This document shows, one piece after another, positions 37,716 through 52,670 of a DNA stretch of 64,000 nucleotides. The notes under the pieces are model-generated. The model worked only from the letters and a program-made list of their open reading frames with translations, made no database searches and was not told the origin of the DNA. The stretch comes from Eleginops maclovinus (Eukaryota; Chordata; Actinopteri; Perciformes; Eleginopidae), in NCBI RefSeq assembly GCF_036324505.1, contig NC_086362.1, positions 10,165,043 through 10,229,042 on the forward strand, written 5' to 3'. Numbering within the stretch: position 1 is the stretch's first letter; each line of letters begins with the position of its first letter. The position numbers and the translations under genes are program-made.

Positions 37716-40700
37716 AGCTTTGTGTGTGCCTTGCTTTTTCCCTTTAAACTGCACAGGCTGCCTCCCCCCACCTTCTCAGCACACACACACATACACACAC
37801 AGAGCCAGCACAGAATACACACACTGCTCCTGAGTATGACACTGTTGTCAAAAGCGTGCAGAGCTGTTGTTGTTGTTGTTATTATATATTTTGCTCTTAT
37901 TCTACAGCCTGCAAGGATAAATAAGAAAGAAAAAACAAGAGCCCAAAATAGAAATCCTTTGTCTTTCTTCTCTCCCTCTCTAAAAAATAAAAGTGTTTTA
38001 GATCCTCTTCTTCCTCTCCTCTGTCTATGTTTCTCTTCCTCACCCTCTCTCTCTATATTCTGTCTCGCTTTTTTTTCCCACTCAGTAGTCAAACAAAGAA
38101 AGGAAAGGAACAGAGCGAGCGCACACTCACGCACAAACACACACAGACATACACAACACACATTCGCTCGCTGCTTTCTCTCTCCCTCTCTCACATACAC
38201 ATGCACAAGCTCGGAGCCCAACCCCCCAGCCTTCCTCCCTCCGATTTTTTTTTTCACTCCTTGCCTTTCTCTAAACAGCACCTCCCCCCTTTCCTCCCCC
38301 CATCCCTCCCTCAGCCTGATCTGGCCTCGTTCTCATTCGTCTACCACCCCTCCCTCTCTCCTCCCTCCCTCTCTCCATCCTTCCCCTCCCTACCTCTGTG
38401 TGTCAAACAGATGGGATTGGAGAGCAGAAGGAGCCTCTGTGTTCACTCTCTACCTCGATTTCTCTTCTTCATTAGTGCCATCTAGCCTGATGGAGACGTG
38501 CTTTGACCTACAGTGAGCTGATGATTAAAAAAGACTAAACAAATCGATACAGAAAACCTTCCGTTGGGGTTTTTAAACTCTGCAGCGTGTTGCCGCACAG
38601 ATGTGGATTTACTGCACCAACATCTTCATGCCAACAGATGTGTGAACCCAGTGATACAGGTTTAGCATGGAAGCAGCTAACATGTGGCTGGATGAGAACA
38701 ATGGCCTCCAGACTCCAGATCTGGTACAACATGATCACTGGGAGACATGCTTTCTGTTTTCCTGCATTTAGAGACTCCTGTCAGCCTGCGTTTAGGGTTC
38801 TGATTGGATTTACTGCATCTAATTACTCTTTCTAATTAAAATAATTAGATTACATGATTGCTTTACTGTCGTTTCCTTTTTGTAAACTCAGTTATGATCC
38901 TTAAAAGGAACATTTCAGTAAATTACAAATCGGGTGTATTTTCATAGTTTTGTCTTAACATGGCGAGTTGTACCAACACCAGCAGTTCAGTCCAGCTTAT
39001 CTAAAGCATTTTATTTGGGAGGTAAAAACCAGATGGTAATAATTCCTCATGGCACAGAAAAAGGACGTGCAGGCGTATAACTTCTGCAGGTACGGTAGGT
39101 CAAAGTCGAACCAGGAAGTTGATCTGATAACGCAACATTTACAACGGACAAATTGTTTTCTCCACCGAATAGATCAGGCTGACCTGGGAGTTTGTTCCAA
39201 ACCTCTGCTCGTGTGACGGCTCGTGTTTCTTGGATTCAATTTTGCCTCTTTTTATTACCAATGAGAATGATAGCCAGTGTTACACAATTATTAAGCCGGT
39301 GCTTTCAGCATTGCATTATGGATTTCTTCCCCCTTCTTCCACTGTTTCATTAGTGTGTGAGTTCTTGTTGGTTTCCTCAAGGAAATCTCTTGACTTGTTG
39401 AACAAAGGAACACTTTCCAGGTCAATATTACTTAATGTGAATTTGAGAAGTCTGACAAATGAATACACATGAATGCTTTCTAACACATAACCTTTGGATT
39501 GAATGTGTTGATACAAAAGGTACTGCATTTATAGTGAGCTAGGTATAGTACACTAGGTCTGCTCTCTGCTGTGCTTTCAGGCGGGGACAAGTAGTGACCA
39601 CTCATTGGCCTGTCCCACTCGCAATCAAAATTGCATGCTTCATGTTTCCTTTTTTCATTGGAAGATGTTTCCTTTAGATCACACTCAGACACACGCACAC
39701 CTGTGCACACAAACACACACATATACAGCATGCCCTCTTGAGTGCCGGCTACATGCAGGAAGATAGAATTCCAGAGTGGAGAGAAATAGTACAGTTGGAA
39801 AGCCAGGAGAGAGGAGAGGGAGAGGGGAGCAAGGGTGTTGAGGGGTGACGGTATGGAAAATACAGCATGGAGCCGCTGCACTCTCTGACCAGGGCACAGG
39901 CTGGAGGAAATATAGGAACTACTACTGCACTCAGTGACTCCTATAGACAGCCCCCCCTCCCCCCCCTCTCTCTCCATAAAGAAGCTGGGGCACCAGGAGC
40001 CACAGCTCCAGACTGCATGACCAGAGTAAAAAAGTAACAGAGAATACAAAGACAAATACACGGAAGGCTAAACTGAGTTTTTTACAAGTGTGCCAGTTGT
40101 TCACTGCGTGTGCGAGGTTAACTTCATGAGAGCTCCTGCTGTAAAGCACGCACGCTGCTTAAAGCTGTTTGAAGGGAAGACATTTCATCAGAGAACAGCT
40201 GCAGTGGAGAGTTATCCCAGCTTCTAATTAGTGATATACCATACGGCTGAGTCAGAACATCCTTCAACTCTGCGCATGGTTATTAACACAAATACATTAT
40301 AGATTATTTTTTTAACCTGACGTTTAGGCTGTACATCTGGTGTATACCTACTCAGTGATCAAGAATATTTCCGACCTCGAGCTCACTGCGTCTTTGTCCA
40401 TCGTCAACAGTTTATACTGTCCAATCAGCACTCGGAAAAATAATAAACTATATAATTGAATGTTCTATGCTATATAGAAGTAATAGTGGTATTGTATTAC
40501 TCATTTATCATACACAGAACATTTGGTTATGGTTGTTATCAGCCTCTCAAATGGATATTTCCTGCCTTTCTTAGTTTAATATGTAATTACATTGAATATA
40601 CAGTATTTGGGTTTTGGACTGACAAAACAAGACATTTTAAGACATCCCTTTGGGTTTAAGAATCTGGAATTGAAATGTTTTACTATTTTCTGACATTTAA

Positions 40701-41675
40701 CAGGATTTATAAACAACACATCTATTTGAGACGAAGCGATTTATAGATAAATATGGTAAACTAGTAATCACAAGATGCAGCCCTCATCGCGTATCACTGG
40801 AGCTGGGCCAAAGTGTTCACATTACAAATCTGATCATTTAAATGTGTGAATAGAATAACTGTGCATAATAATAGACTACAGCAGAGGCTTTGTTCTAGCC
40901 TATAAAATGAGAGACCCTAAAGCCAAGATTCACCTAGATAAACGTTTCTTCACGGAACATCCTGGGGCGTCAACAATATTTGCTCCATGTTAAGTTAAAA
41001 TGTTCACCTTGTCAACTACTTAGTACTCAACACAGACCCAATGCAGCCCTAGAGCATACATACTGACCAGCAGTTTGAGTTGATCCATGTTTTCTTTCTA
41101 GTGTACTGCCGTGGGCTCTGGGTGTGCTGTAATTAAGCCGCACTGCACAATAACAAGTGAACCAGCACGTACACAGAGCCACAGTTTATTCCTTAACTAA
41201 CCTGTTTGTTACTCAGAGGTGAGTAACACTTTCATTCTTTTCTTCCGAATGATTCAAACCACTGTCGGGTTTAACTTCCTTTTACATTTATCACATTAAC
41301 ACTAATATATTTTCTCATTATTCGGCAATTAGTCTCCTGTCACTTCTAGCAGGTGCTAATTGTTGGATGACAGAAGTTGTGCTCTGTATGAAACTGCGCA
41401 TTAATGTTACCCCGACACAAACATAAAGACTGAGACTCCAAATAAGACTCTCACAATTTATCTGTTTAAATGAGGGCAAGTGAAACAAGGTGAGTCGATG
41501 CCAGAGAGCAAGGAGCAGAGGAGAAACCACCCAGGGAGGGAGGAGGAGAGAAAGCTATTCAATATGGTGGCACGTTACATAATTCTCTCGCTGTATTGAT
41601 TTATCGCCTTGCTATTTTGGCCCCTAGCCAGTATGCAATAGCATTTGTAATATTTGAGCTGGAGCCCAGACGAAT

Positions 41676-41694
41676 AGAGAGAGTGAGAGAGTGA

Positions 41695-41767
<73 letters not shown>

Positions 41768-41801
41768 CAGAGAGACAGAGAGAGAAAGAGAGAGAGAGAT
41801 G
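41676..41801. repeat. (GA)n microsatellite, ~126 bp, interrupted
   Basis: GA repeats with GTGA and GACA interruptions at both ends and a pure core at about 41705-41762. Polypurine tracts with mirror symmetry can form triplex DNA. Confidence 0.95.
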
Positions 41802-44800
41802 GTGAGGGCAGATAGATGGCGACTGATAGGACAGTGAAAGAGAGGTAGAAGCGGGTTTAGTAATAGCTGGGAGTTTTGGGAAGCAGCCAAAATGACACCG
41901 ATAAAGAAAGCGGAGAAAGAGGAAACAGCGCTGGATAATGAGAGCAGACAGAAGGAGACAAAGCGTTTAGGAGAGCGTTTAATTGAGCGAGATGGAAATA
42001 GCGGAGATTTTGGGGAGAGGAAACAAGTGAAGAGATAGTGACAGATCGAGGGAAGGCGGGACACAAAGAATGTGTGTCAGCGAGTGCACCGCAGGTCACC
42101 CTTGTTGCTGTAATCAGCACTGTTATATAAGAGCCTGCAGCACTGGGCAGCCCGACACAACACAGGACCGACTGGGTTTACTGCACACAGTGTGTCTTCA
42201 AACACGAGTATACAGAGCGCCTGTGGCCACATGCTGGATATACACTTCAGGTTGCTCTCAAAGAGTGCACACTGGCTGGCTAAATTTGAAAATACGATAT
42301 TTCTCAGAGCTTTATAACTTTTTGAAACTGACAGGCAGGCACACTCCACACAGCTATCGGTCAGGTGGTGAAGCTCTCTTCTTTCATTCTTTACACAACT
42401 ATTTCTGTCACTTTTCAGTTTAGTTGCCAGCATTGTGAACCTGGAAATACCGGGAGTATCCCAAAGTTTTATGTTAGAAATGTATAGTATGGGTCCACAG
42501 CACGTAGAAACTGCCGGATGCTAAATTGAATATGTTGCTCATATCTTATCTTGAAATTGTTCAAATCGGACAAGTCATTGTACTCTATTGACCTCATAGG
42601 ATATTATGCTAATTCATGCAAATGGCTTCACAATATGACTCGATGAGCTTGCAAACAGACTATATGCACCACTTGGAGCAACATCATGTATTTATCAAAG
42701 AGAGATGAATATTTCTCCCTGATCTTGAGATATAGACAAGGTGACCGTTGACCGTAGTCACAGTGTTCTCTGATAGTACTGTTCTTCATGATTCCCTTCA
42801 CAGAGGTGCATCAGGGCCTCTCGTTCCTGCTCCAACCCCTCTTTCCCCTCTGGCACTTCCTCCTCATAGTGACATCTCTCTTTCACTACCGCTCTCTCTC
42901 TATGTATGAACTACAGACGGGTGAGGGGAAGGAAGTGGAGATAAAGGCAGAAAACTAGATTACTGGGCTGAATGGAACGGAGAGGGAGAAGATGGAGGAG
43001 CGAAAAAGTGGAGAGGGAGGCTGAGCGAGAACAGGCTTTCCTTGTGCTACTGTGAATAATTGACTTTATTCCCCACTCTCTCCCTTGTTTGAAATATATA
43101 TTCAAGATATATTCAACTGGGGGGGTGTGAGCTGATTAATTGCCAATTAATGTTTAATGAGGTACAGCTGTGTTCAATTAACACTGGTTTAGGAACCGTC
43201 CCTCCCAACACCCCAATCCCCCCTTTTCTTCTCCCTTGATCAAATATCCTCCCCTCATCTTCCCCATTCTGCTGTTGTTTCCTCACTTCAACAAGTCTTA
43301 CTCAAGACATATGAGAGGAAAAGAGAGGTGGATGCGTTGGAATTAAGAAGCTGCCTGGGGACCGCAATTTTTGATCAGTTCCTTCCGTTAAAAAAAGTAT
43401 TTATGGATGCCATTTCCATGTGATGTCGATCAAAGACGTCTACGCATTACTTCATACTGTCAGACATATTTTTAGTGTAGTGTGGGTTTTTCATTTCCCA
43501 CGTAGAAGCTGCCTCCCCACAGGAAGTTGGCTCAGTCAGGCTGTGTGATGCACAGAGACAGACCACACATTGATCACACCTGGAAGGTATGATTATGGAT
43601 ACCAATAACACCTTTATCTGTAGGGATGTACTCACATTTATACGTGAATATAGAGCACATTTGAGCATTGAAGGAAATGCTTTATATTAACTGCAGATAT
43701 ATCAGAGAGGAATTGCTCTTCTTATCTAACTCTCGCCATTAGGAGTATACGCACATTTACAAAACAATTCTAAATATTGATTCAATAAAGATTGTTTTAG
43801 TTTTAATTTCCAATGCTATCACAGTAAAGTTATTCGACAGGTTGGTACTATTTCATGTCCAAGAAAACCCAATGCTGTAGTTGAAAGACTTCTTCCAGCT
43901 TTCTCATGGACACTTTGACTTGAGGAGGCCTATTTTTATTCACTTCCAACCGACAGATGGAAAACACCCAATTTGCATACAACATTTTTTGCAATATTTC
44001 ACAGGTTTGCATAAAATTCCTTTGACAGTTGGATTTAAATATAGCTAGATTTGAGAGAGGGGGAAGGCTGGCCAGAAAAAACTAAAACCATCTGAACTTG
44101 TTGCGCTGGGAACACAGAGTCCATGTTGGCAGTACATTCGACCACCATGACCAGCAGATAGCTGACAAACACACACACAAGAACAAACACAAACACCCAC
44201 ACCCACAACCACACACACCGGCAACCTGTAGTAGGTCAGACTGGACACACATCACCCTTCATCCTGCTTTGAGATGAAATAGCACTAATTCAAAAGAAAG
44301 TTCCCATAACTGCTTTACAAAAAACGATTTCCATACGGTATATTCTGGGATTTATATTTATATATATTTTATATATATACATTTTATCAAAGCAACCAAG
44401 ATAAACAATTAAAAAACCTTCAAACATTTTTACATTTTCTTTCCTGTCAAATATTGATTTCCCCACTCTGATGCCTTTATTCACGCGATCAGGTAGTTTG
44501 GGATTGGTTCTCTAATGTGTGCAGTCCTTTTCTGTGTCATTTCAAGTTGCCAACACAGATCCGTCCCTAGTGTAGCTTTAAAAATGCAACAGCACGTGAC
44601 ACACATTTCATCAGTTCCATGCTCGAGCCATAGCGTATATTATGATGTGCGATGGCTTCAGTGCACACTGCCGGTGAACCCACTGACACCGAGACATTTG
44701 AATTCTCCACCATGCCTCCATTTACCCTCCACCCCCTGCAAGCAGAGACCCACAGGGCTTCCTTCCTCTCATCTTCCCTTTTCTTCATCCCGCCATATCT

Positions 44801-45649
44801 CTTTCTTCCCACTGCTCATCTGATCCATCATCTGCTTGGAGCCTCTCGCTCCCTCCCTAACCTGCTTTCTATCCATGCCTGTCTCTCTGTCCAAGAAAAT
44901 CATCAACATCAGGGGGTGTCAATTCAGATTTGTGTGCCTACAGTGTCTCCATTGTGGGAACTAACCTGTCTGACCAGACTAGTTTGAACCCCATGACATC
45001 ATGTCATATGTAAATATGATGTTGGGGGAGATGGGGAGACAGAGAGCAATAAGCGAGTATTGCATCCGTCTGGTGGAGTGAAAGTGTGTGTGGCCATGTG
45101 TGACTGCCGCTGTGGTTGTACTGTATGTCTGTCGGTCGGTCCCCTTTTTCCCATTTTGGCTTTCATCACAATCTGATACCTCCACCCATCTGTTCACAAA
45201 GCAGAGAGGGAGAGAAGAAGGTGGGAGCGTGCAGAGTTGGCTATCACTCTTCATCCCTCCTCTTCCTCTTTATCCGCTATCTTTCTTTGTCCTCTACCTC
45301 TCTGCCAGTCTCCCTCTCTCTCTTCCTCCTGCATGTCTCTCCACTCCTCTGCTCCTCCTTTCATCTTCACATACAGGCTCAGCTTCCTCTAAAGACCCAG
45401 CAGGTGTGTGGTGTGTTTAATTGCACATAAGTGTGTGTGCGTGTGTGTGAGTGCAAAATGTGCTTTAAAGTCATGCGCATGAGAGATTTTCTATCAAGTC
45501 ACATTGTGCCTGTGTTTGCATCCACTATGTGTGTGTGTTAACTGTGTGTGTTGGAGATATCTTGTTTCCTCATGGGAGTCCAGACCCATTTCCACTGTCT
45601 GCTGTAGCCAACCAACCCAGCAGTGCATCGATAATCTATTAGGGTAGCG

Positions 45650-45675
45650 CACACACCCACACACACACACACCCA

Positions 45676-45762
<87 letters not shown>
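45650..45762. repeat. (CA)n microsatellite, ~112 bp, interrupted left end
   Basis: CA repeats with CCCA interruptions on the left. The tract directly abuts the donor side of the exon-like segment at 45768-45813. Confidence 0.97.
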
Positions 45763-45765
<3 letters not shown>

Positions 45766-46253
45766 ACCTGCACTCAGGGTGTGTACCACCTGTAAGCCAG
45801 ATATTTCCTTTACCTGAAAAGCAAGCATAACAGCAATATAAGAGTTGATACACGCATATATACCTCAAAATGTTCCTTGATGGACTTTTCTTCGACAGGG
45901 ATGTTCACAAAACTTTGGCTATATCCTGTAACTGAGAGCTACAGTGTTGCCTTTAATGAATTTGTCTGCAACACACTTTGAAACAGATGGTATCAAAGGA
46001 AAGTGGAGTAGGCATCATAATGGTCATCTTAATATAAGGGCCAATGTCGATTGTGTTTCAAAACTGTAATTACCTAATTGCAACACATTTTCAGTAAAAT
46101 GTAAGTGTTACCTGATTTAACCTTATCTAAAAAAAAAAACGAAACGCAACACAACTCAAATATTAAGACAAGACAAGATGGCACAATAGCTGAAACTACA
46201 TACAATGGAAGCATTAAAAATAGACAGATCTGATGTAATTCTCCTCGTACATG

Positions 46254-46393
<140 letters not shown>

Positions 46394-47959
46394 TAAATAA
46401 AGATTCTAACAGAAACCAATGTACTGCACGAGTGATCACAGCTACCAGACCAGAACAAACACCCACTGTCATTATATCGTCCTATCCAGAGAACACACAC
46501 ATGGAGAAATTGTGATGGACACTCACAAATGCACACACACAAACAAAACACGGCCAGACAAAACACACAAACATGATACTAGCATGATGTAAGAAAGCGC
46601 AATATCAGACATCACCGTAATTAAAGCTAAAGCTTGTTTATCGACCAGTTAAGTAGGACAGCATGAGCTAAGCCCCAAAGATGCAGCTTGTTTACAATAA
46701 CACGCTCAGATAGTGTAGCATTTTAACAACATGCTGCTGCCACATGCTTATTATACTCATGTACGGAACAACAAGGTTTAGTGCCATGTACAAGGGGGTC
46801 AGGTGAAGTCCAGAGGTATTGTGGGAAGCTTGATAATCTCAAAGATGTTAAAATTAGAGTAAATTATGAAGCAGACATTACTTTTAATAAACGAGACGGA
46901 AGCAGTCCATTGTGTCGTATTCATCCAACATCAAAACACTTATTAAGTCAATTATTCTGGTTCTAACTTGACGTCAATGAGTACACCATTTCTTTTGGTG
47001 CTCATTGTCATACATGATGTGTGATTGGATGACAATAACATAGCATATTTGAGATAAAGAACAGCAGGGTACTTTTACTGATAATCTGTACAGATTGATG
47101 GGAGTGACTAAGGCTAATGCTAGCTAGTGCTACTCCACTTCAAATGTAATAACGAAAGCAGGATACTTATTTTTAAATTATTTGTCACGCCTTAGGGTCT
47201 AATCAGTAGACAACACATGTACAAAATAAATAAAATATCGAGCACATGCCATTGTTGTTGAACCTTGGCTGCATACATTTTCTAATATGTTCAGTTGTAT
47301 TTTCTTTAACCCTGGGTGTTCAGTGTGTTTTCATCAACCTATTTATCTGACTGTACAGGTTTCAGCAGGACGAAAATGCAGCCCAGCGTAATATACTGTG
47401 AATGTCTGAGAGAGTCAACACATCCTGTCTTGGCTGATGTCTTGTTTCGTTAATTTATCACCTTATTTGGAAAACTGAAATTGGTCATGCTGTCACAAAT
47501 GTAAACCTCAAAGCCATAAACACGAGCAATCATTTCAGGTAAATCCTTAAATATTCCATCATCTTCCATTTTCCTCTTCAGATAATCCCTAGATCCTGCC
47601 TTTTGGAATTCCTCCACAGATTATCCCTTTCCTTAAACCACTCCAGGACCAAGGAGAGGGGGAGAAAGAGGAGGAGGATGGAGAGGGGGAGGAGGGGAGT
47701 CTTGTTTTTAGAAGTTGGGAGTCTGTGAATCTTGCTCGGCTTGCAGTTCCCCCTGCGGACACGTTTTGTTCAGTCGAGGAATGCACTCGCTCAATCTCTC
47801 ATCCAACCCCCCATCCCATGCCATATCTCCTTCTTCCCTTTTTCCTCCTTTCCTTTTCCTTCTTTAGGGAACAGAAGCATGTAGGTAGACACCAACAGCC
47901 AGGCGTACTTGCAACACTCCCGTGATCTGCCTGACAACAGCCTGGGGGCCCACACATAC

Positions 47960-48090
47960 ACACAGTCACAACAGAAAAGGGACCAAAGAGATGCCCCAGG
48001 ACGGAGCCTTGAGGCACTCCAACCTGGTGACAAAGCAGAAGCAGCTTCCCTCTATAAGCCAGACTAACCACAGGTTGAAACAGCTCCACT
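47960..48090 (-). mobile_element. LINE reverse transcriptase relic (GVPQGSVLG motif)
   Basis: On the minus strand the frame from about 48089 reads FQPVVSLAYRG, then HQVGVPQGSVLGHLFGPFSV (motif at 48020-47995). GVPQGSVLGPLLF is the conserved reverse-transcriptase segment just before the catalytic YxDD box in LINE elements. After about 47960 the similarity ends and no YxDD follows. This is a short decayed fragment with no function. Confidence 0.65.
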
Positions 48091-49918
48091 CCTGTTTGCT
48101 GACTGCCTTTGTTTGGCAGAAAACAATAACTAGCCCCCCGCTCTCTAATTTATAGGGGAGTTGGCTCATTCCTCTTAGTGGAATGTACAGTGGGAGCAGC
48201 TTGCATTTCATGGCGGGGTGGAGAGATCCGCGATGAGGGGGGCTGGTTATCCGGCCGGAGAAGGGGTTGTGTTGAGGGAAAGGTGAGTGAGTTCAGCTGC
48301 TATATATAGATGACATGTCATTTTAAACTCGAGGTCTTTTCCTGTACTATGGTCAAGGAATGAAACAGCAGCAGGGATACGTGGCCTCGCAATGTACTCA
48401 TAAATCTGTGGGACAAAGTGCAGAATCTGCAAAGTGGCCCTTTAATAAAGCTTTTAACGACCAAAGCTGCAGCACTCACACAATGCACACACAGATATCC
48501 ACTTTCAAACAATGAGCAATGCAAACGCAGAAAAAGCATATTGTGCAAGACAAATACGGAAATCCATGTCTACAGCAAATAGAAATCCTGAAAAACATAC
48601 ACTTTAGATTGTGAGGACAAATCATATATGTAACAAAAAGAGTATTCAAACAGCCACACAATGACTCTCTCCAAAGCACCGCCCAATCAATCCATTGTCA
48701 CCTCACTTAACCTGCAGTACACGGCAATAGCGGACAGAGCGGTGAGGGAGACGTACAAAGAAGGAAAGCAATTCACGATCAGCTTTTTTCAGTGAGCCGG
48801 GGAAAAGCCTGGTAAAAAAGGGAGAGAGAGAAGAAAGCGGAAAATGTAGAGAACATATGGTGTATGGGGAGCTAGTTTCCTTCCCCTTCCCTCATCTCCT
48901 CCGTTTCCCCTCATCTCACACACCTGGGACCATTACTCCTCATGGAATCAACACCCAACTAAAACTCTACTTTCTTTAATTAGTTTTTCACTCCCCCCCC
49001 CCCATCCATATGCTCTCCTCTCCCTCTCACATTTTCTCTCTTTGTTTCTTCTTCAATCTGCGCTTTCCCTCCAGTCCCCTGTTGTCATGATGTCTTATTA
49101 ACTTGGATTTGTTTTTTTCCTCTCTGACTTCACTATTTGCCAATCAATCTTTCATTTAGAATCACTTTATTAGACAAATAGACTTGGTTTTAAAGTTTAT
49201 ACGTGGAGCTCTCACACTTCCTGTGCCTGTTGCCTCTGTGTGCTGTGCAAGGTCTGTTTGACTGGGCGTGGTATGGAGGATGTGTGACTAGTCCCACATT
49301 CTACAGCTTAACTAATCAATGAAGAAGAGATGGGGGAGAATATATACTGCTGGCACAGTGGATCCGTGCATATGCATGAGGGGGAGCGAGACATGATGGA
49401 AAACTAATCTAGCTACACGTAAAACCCAATTACATGACAGAAATACAAGACTAACTCTTGTGTCATTTCAACCATTAAAATACTTTTTACAACTACATAA
49501 AATAACTTGAATACATTTTCAAAGTCTCCTGCACTGTAAGAGTACATCTCCTCTACGACTTGTGACGGTTTAACATGTTTCATTTTCAGCATTTAAAGTT
49601 ATAATGAAGTCTTTAAAGTGTTGTCTTAGTGGAACAACACATGCCCGCAATATTTGTCTCTATAATATATGATGTAACCTTATCTTTTTGTAATTGCATT
49701 CATCTATGACTGGTCCTGTAGCAGTTTAATCTAAATGCAATGACGTTTATAAGAAGACATCATGGGGCACTTTTGCGTAAACCAACATGACGTGGACACC
49801 AAAGACTGCCAGCACATCTACGGAGCAAAGTGCACGTCTGAAAGTGGCTACTGATTTGGCTGTCTGCTTGGCTTTGATGTCTCCAACCCTGAACTCTAAC
49901 GGGACAAGTCATTATACG

Positions 49919-49919
49919 A

Positions 49920-49962
<43 letters not shown>

Positions 49963-49979
49963 TGAGAGAGAGAGAGAGG
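49919..49979. repeat. compound (GT)n(GA)n microsatellite
   Basis: GT repeats (about 49919-49938) switch directly into GA repeats with one GT interruption. Confidence 0.95.
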
Positions 49980-51296
49980 GACATAAACAGGGCATGAAGG
50001 AATTTATTGCTTACTTAAATCATAGTGACCTAAAACCAGTAAGCCCACATCAAAGTTGTCCACTTGCTATGCAATACATGTGGTAACTTTCTCCTTAAAT
50101 TACGAACAAAAACTTACCTTTATGAATACCATGTGTGAGCTACCCATAGAAAAAAGAAGTGTCAAAGAAAATGTATAGTTGAAGCAGATGTTGAAAAAAA
50201 AAAAAGGTACGCATGAAAAATAAAAACTCCACATAATTGTCAGGAGTAATTGTGAAATATATTTAATTTTCATGTAATCCATGTGACCGAAAAGCTGTGG
50301 AGGAATGTAAAAAATGGATGATGCTTAACTAAAGCAGTGAATGTCTTTGTTAGGATGGAAGTAATTTAATTATGGGATAAGACTAGGTGGTGTAAATACA
50401 CTTAGAGACAAGGGTAACCTTAAACCTGTGATTTATGCTCCCCAATAAGGCCCCAGCTGACTTGGGTTTCATGACAGCCACTATTATGAGTTATAGCGCT
50501 CTTAATGAGAGCTGGGGCAGTGTCTTTACACATGGCCCAGGTCTAGAGAGGGAAATAATCTAGACAAAAATGTAGATCACACAAATTACAGGTACAGAGA
50601 CGCCATGAGTTCAGTAAAAAGTCCAGCTACTGAGTCTACCTGGAGAGGAGCAAACCTTCAGATTACATTTGCCAATTCACATTTGTCAATTAGGCCATGT
50701 AATGCAAAAACCAATGATCCATTGTAAACATAAAGTTGTGTGGATTTTTGAAAATGTCAGGGAAAGTTGCAGACTTGTCACGGTCATGTGACTTCAGCGG
50801 TAGTGTTTTTGTTGTATTAATTTGAGGATGGAATGCGATGAAAATCAGTCGGTGGGAACGACCAGTATCCCACAGCGCTGTTTACTGGTTTACATTTTCT
50901 GTGTAGGCGGTATGTATAACCACGATTGGCTTGCAAACAAGTTATGAAAATCCAGCTGTACCTAAACCTGAAACTGTTGCGCTGATCAGTCACTTGCACT
51001 AACATTAAGTAAAACACATTTTTAGTATAGGGGGTCATGGACTTGGATTGGTGTACGGTTTTTAACCTTCCAAATCTACCAGTTCTATAGGCTACTCAGG
51101 GACGAAGATGTCATTACCAAAAAGTAGTTGTTCTGTATTGAATGTGAAATATGTTCTCATACAATACAAGCTAGAGCTAATGGTTGCAAAGAGTCTTGAG
51201 TTACAGCAGTTCTGATGCACAAATTCACTCTGGAAAACTGCACTTGAATGCAGTTTAGAAAAACTAAAGGGGCTATGCAACACAAAACAAGCTCCA

Positions 51297-51490
<194 letters not shown>

Positions 51491-52087
51491 AGCCCCAGTA
51501 TCGCAGGGGACCAACATTATTCCACAATGCAAACAGAGTGGCAGATAGTTTGTGAGTCATGTGTGTGTGGTGTCATTCATTCAGACACAGGCTCGATGAG
51601 GAAGCGTCACGCCTTTATTTATTCATCAACCTTCTGGGAACTGGCAATAACAGACAAGGTCAATACATTATTGCATACACACACTAGCCTTCAGTCCACC
51701 TATAGCATGAGCAAATACAAATTAAATCCTTTTCTAAGATACCTCTGGCAACACACCTATATACTTCTCTCACACACACGCGCAGTGTTCAGAGACTTGT
51801 TGGCTTACTGGGCCGTGATCTGAGCCCAGAAAGCACACAGACCTTATTAAAAGCTGCCGGATCTGCAACACACACACTATTAAAAGCTCCAGATCAGCTG
51901 AGTCAGCACACCAAAAGAGAAAAAATACTTAAGGTTTAGTCAAAACAACACCTCCTGTAACCGGGAGACACACAGCATGTGCGCACACATACAACTTTAC
52001 TCATGAGCATGCACAGTTTGCATGTCCACAAGAGCAGAAAAGTAAGTACAGTCACAGAACTCAGAAACAAAGAAAACACAAAGGAAA

Positions 52088-52244
<157 letters not shown>

Positions 52245-52332
52245 AATTTGAGGAACACAAGCATGTGCTACTTCGCATCTGGCTCCTCTTAGAGCAACAC
52301 ACAAAAGAAGTAGTATGTGTAGTGAATGTGGC

Positions 52333-52334
<2 letters not shown>

Positions 52335-52387
<53 letters not shown>
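52335..52387. repeat. (GT)n microsatellite, 53 bp
   Basis: Uninterrupted GT repeats, complementary to the AC tract at 52090-52243. Confidence 0.97.
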
Positions 52388-52388
<1 letters not shown>

Positions 52389-52637
52389 CGTCATTTGGTC
52401 AGTGCTTTGATAGCTGGCGGATGAGGATGAGGCTCACCATGGGTCCAGACAGGAGAGAGAGAGGGGCCACTGTCATACACACAAACACAGACTACATGCA
52501 GCTGTTCAGCATCTGCCTGAGAGGCACGTGACACACACACACACACCGTAGCAACAGAGGCAAACATATATCTTGGGCGGCGAACAAGTATGTGAGACTT
52601 TTTCACAACTGAGTGCATCTCAGTGAAAACCCTCAGG

Positions 52638-52670
<33 letters not shown>

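Noticed and set aside
37554..38516. 320-codon plus-strand open frame
   Set aside because: It lies mostly in a pyrimidine-rich low-complexity stretch, has overlapping alternative frames and no recognisable domain.
41624..42064. Minus-strand open frame rich in SLSLSL
   Set aside because: It is a translation of the GA microsatellite at 41676-41801 and purine-rich flanks.
50110..50140. 22-base minus-strand mini-exon between ctatgggtag and AAG|gtaagt
   Set aside because: The donor is perfect, but the exon would be very short and no neighbours can be linked to it.
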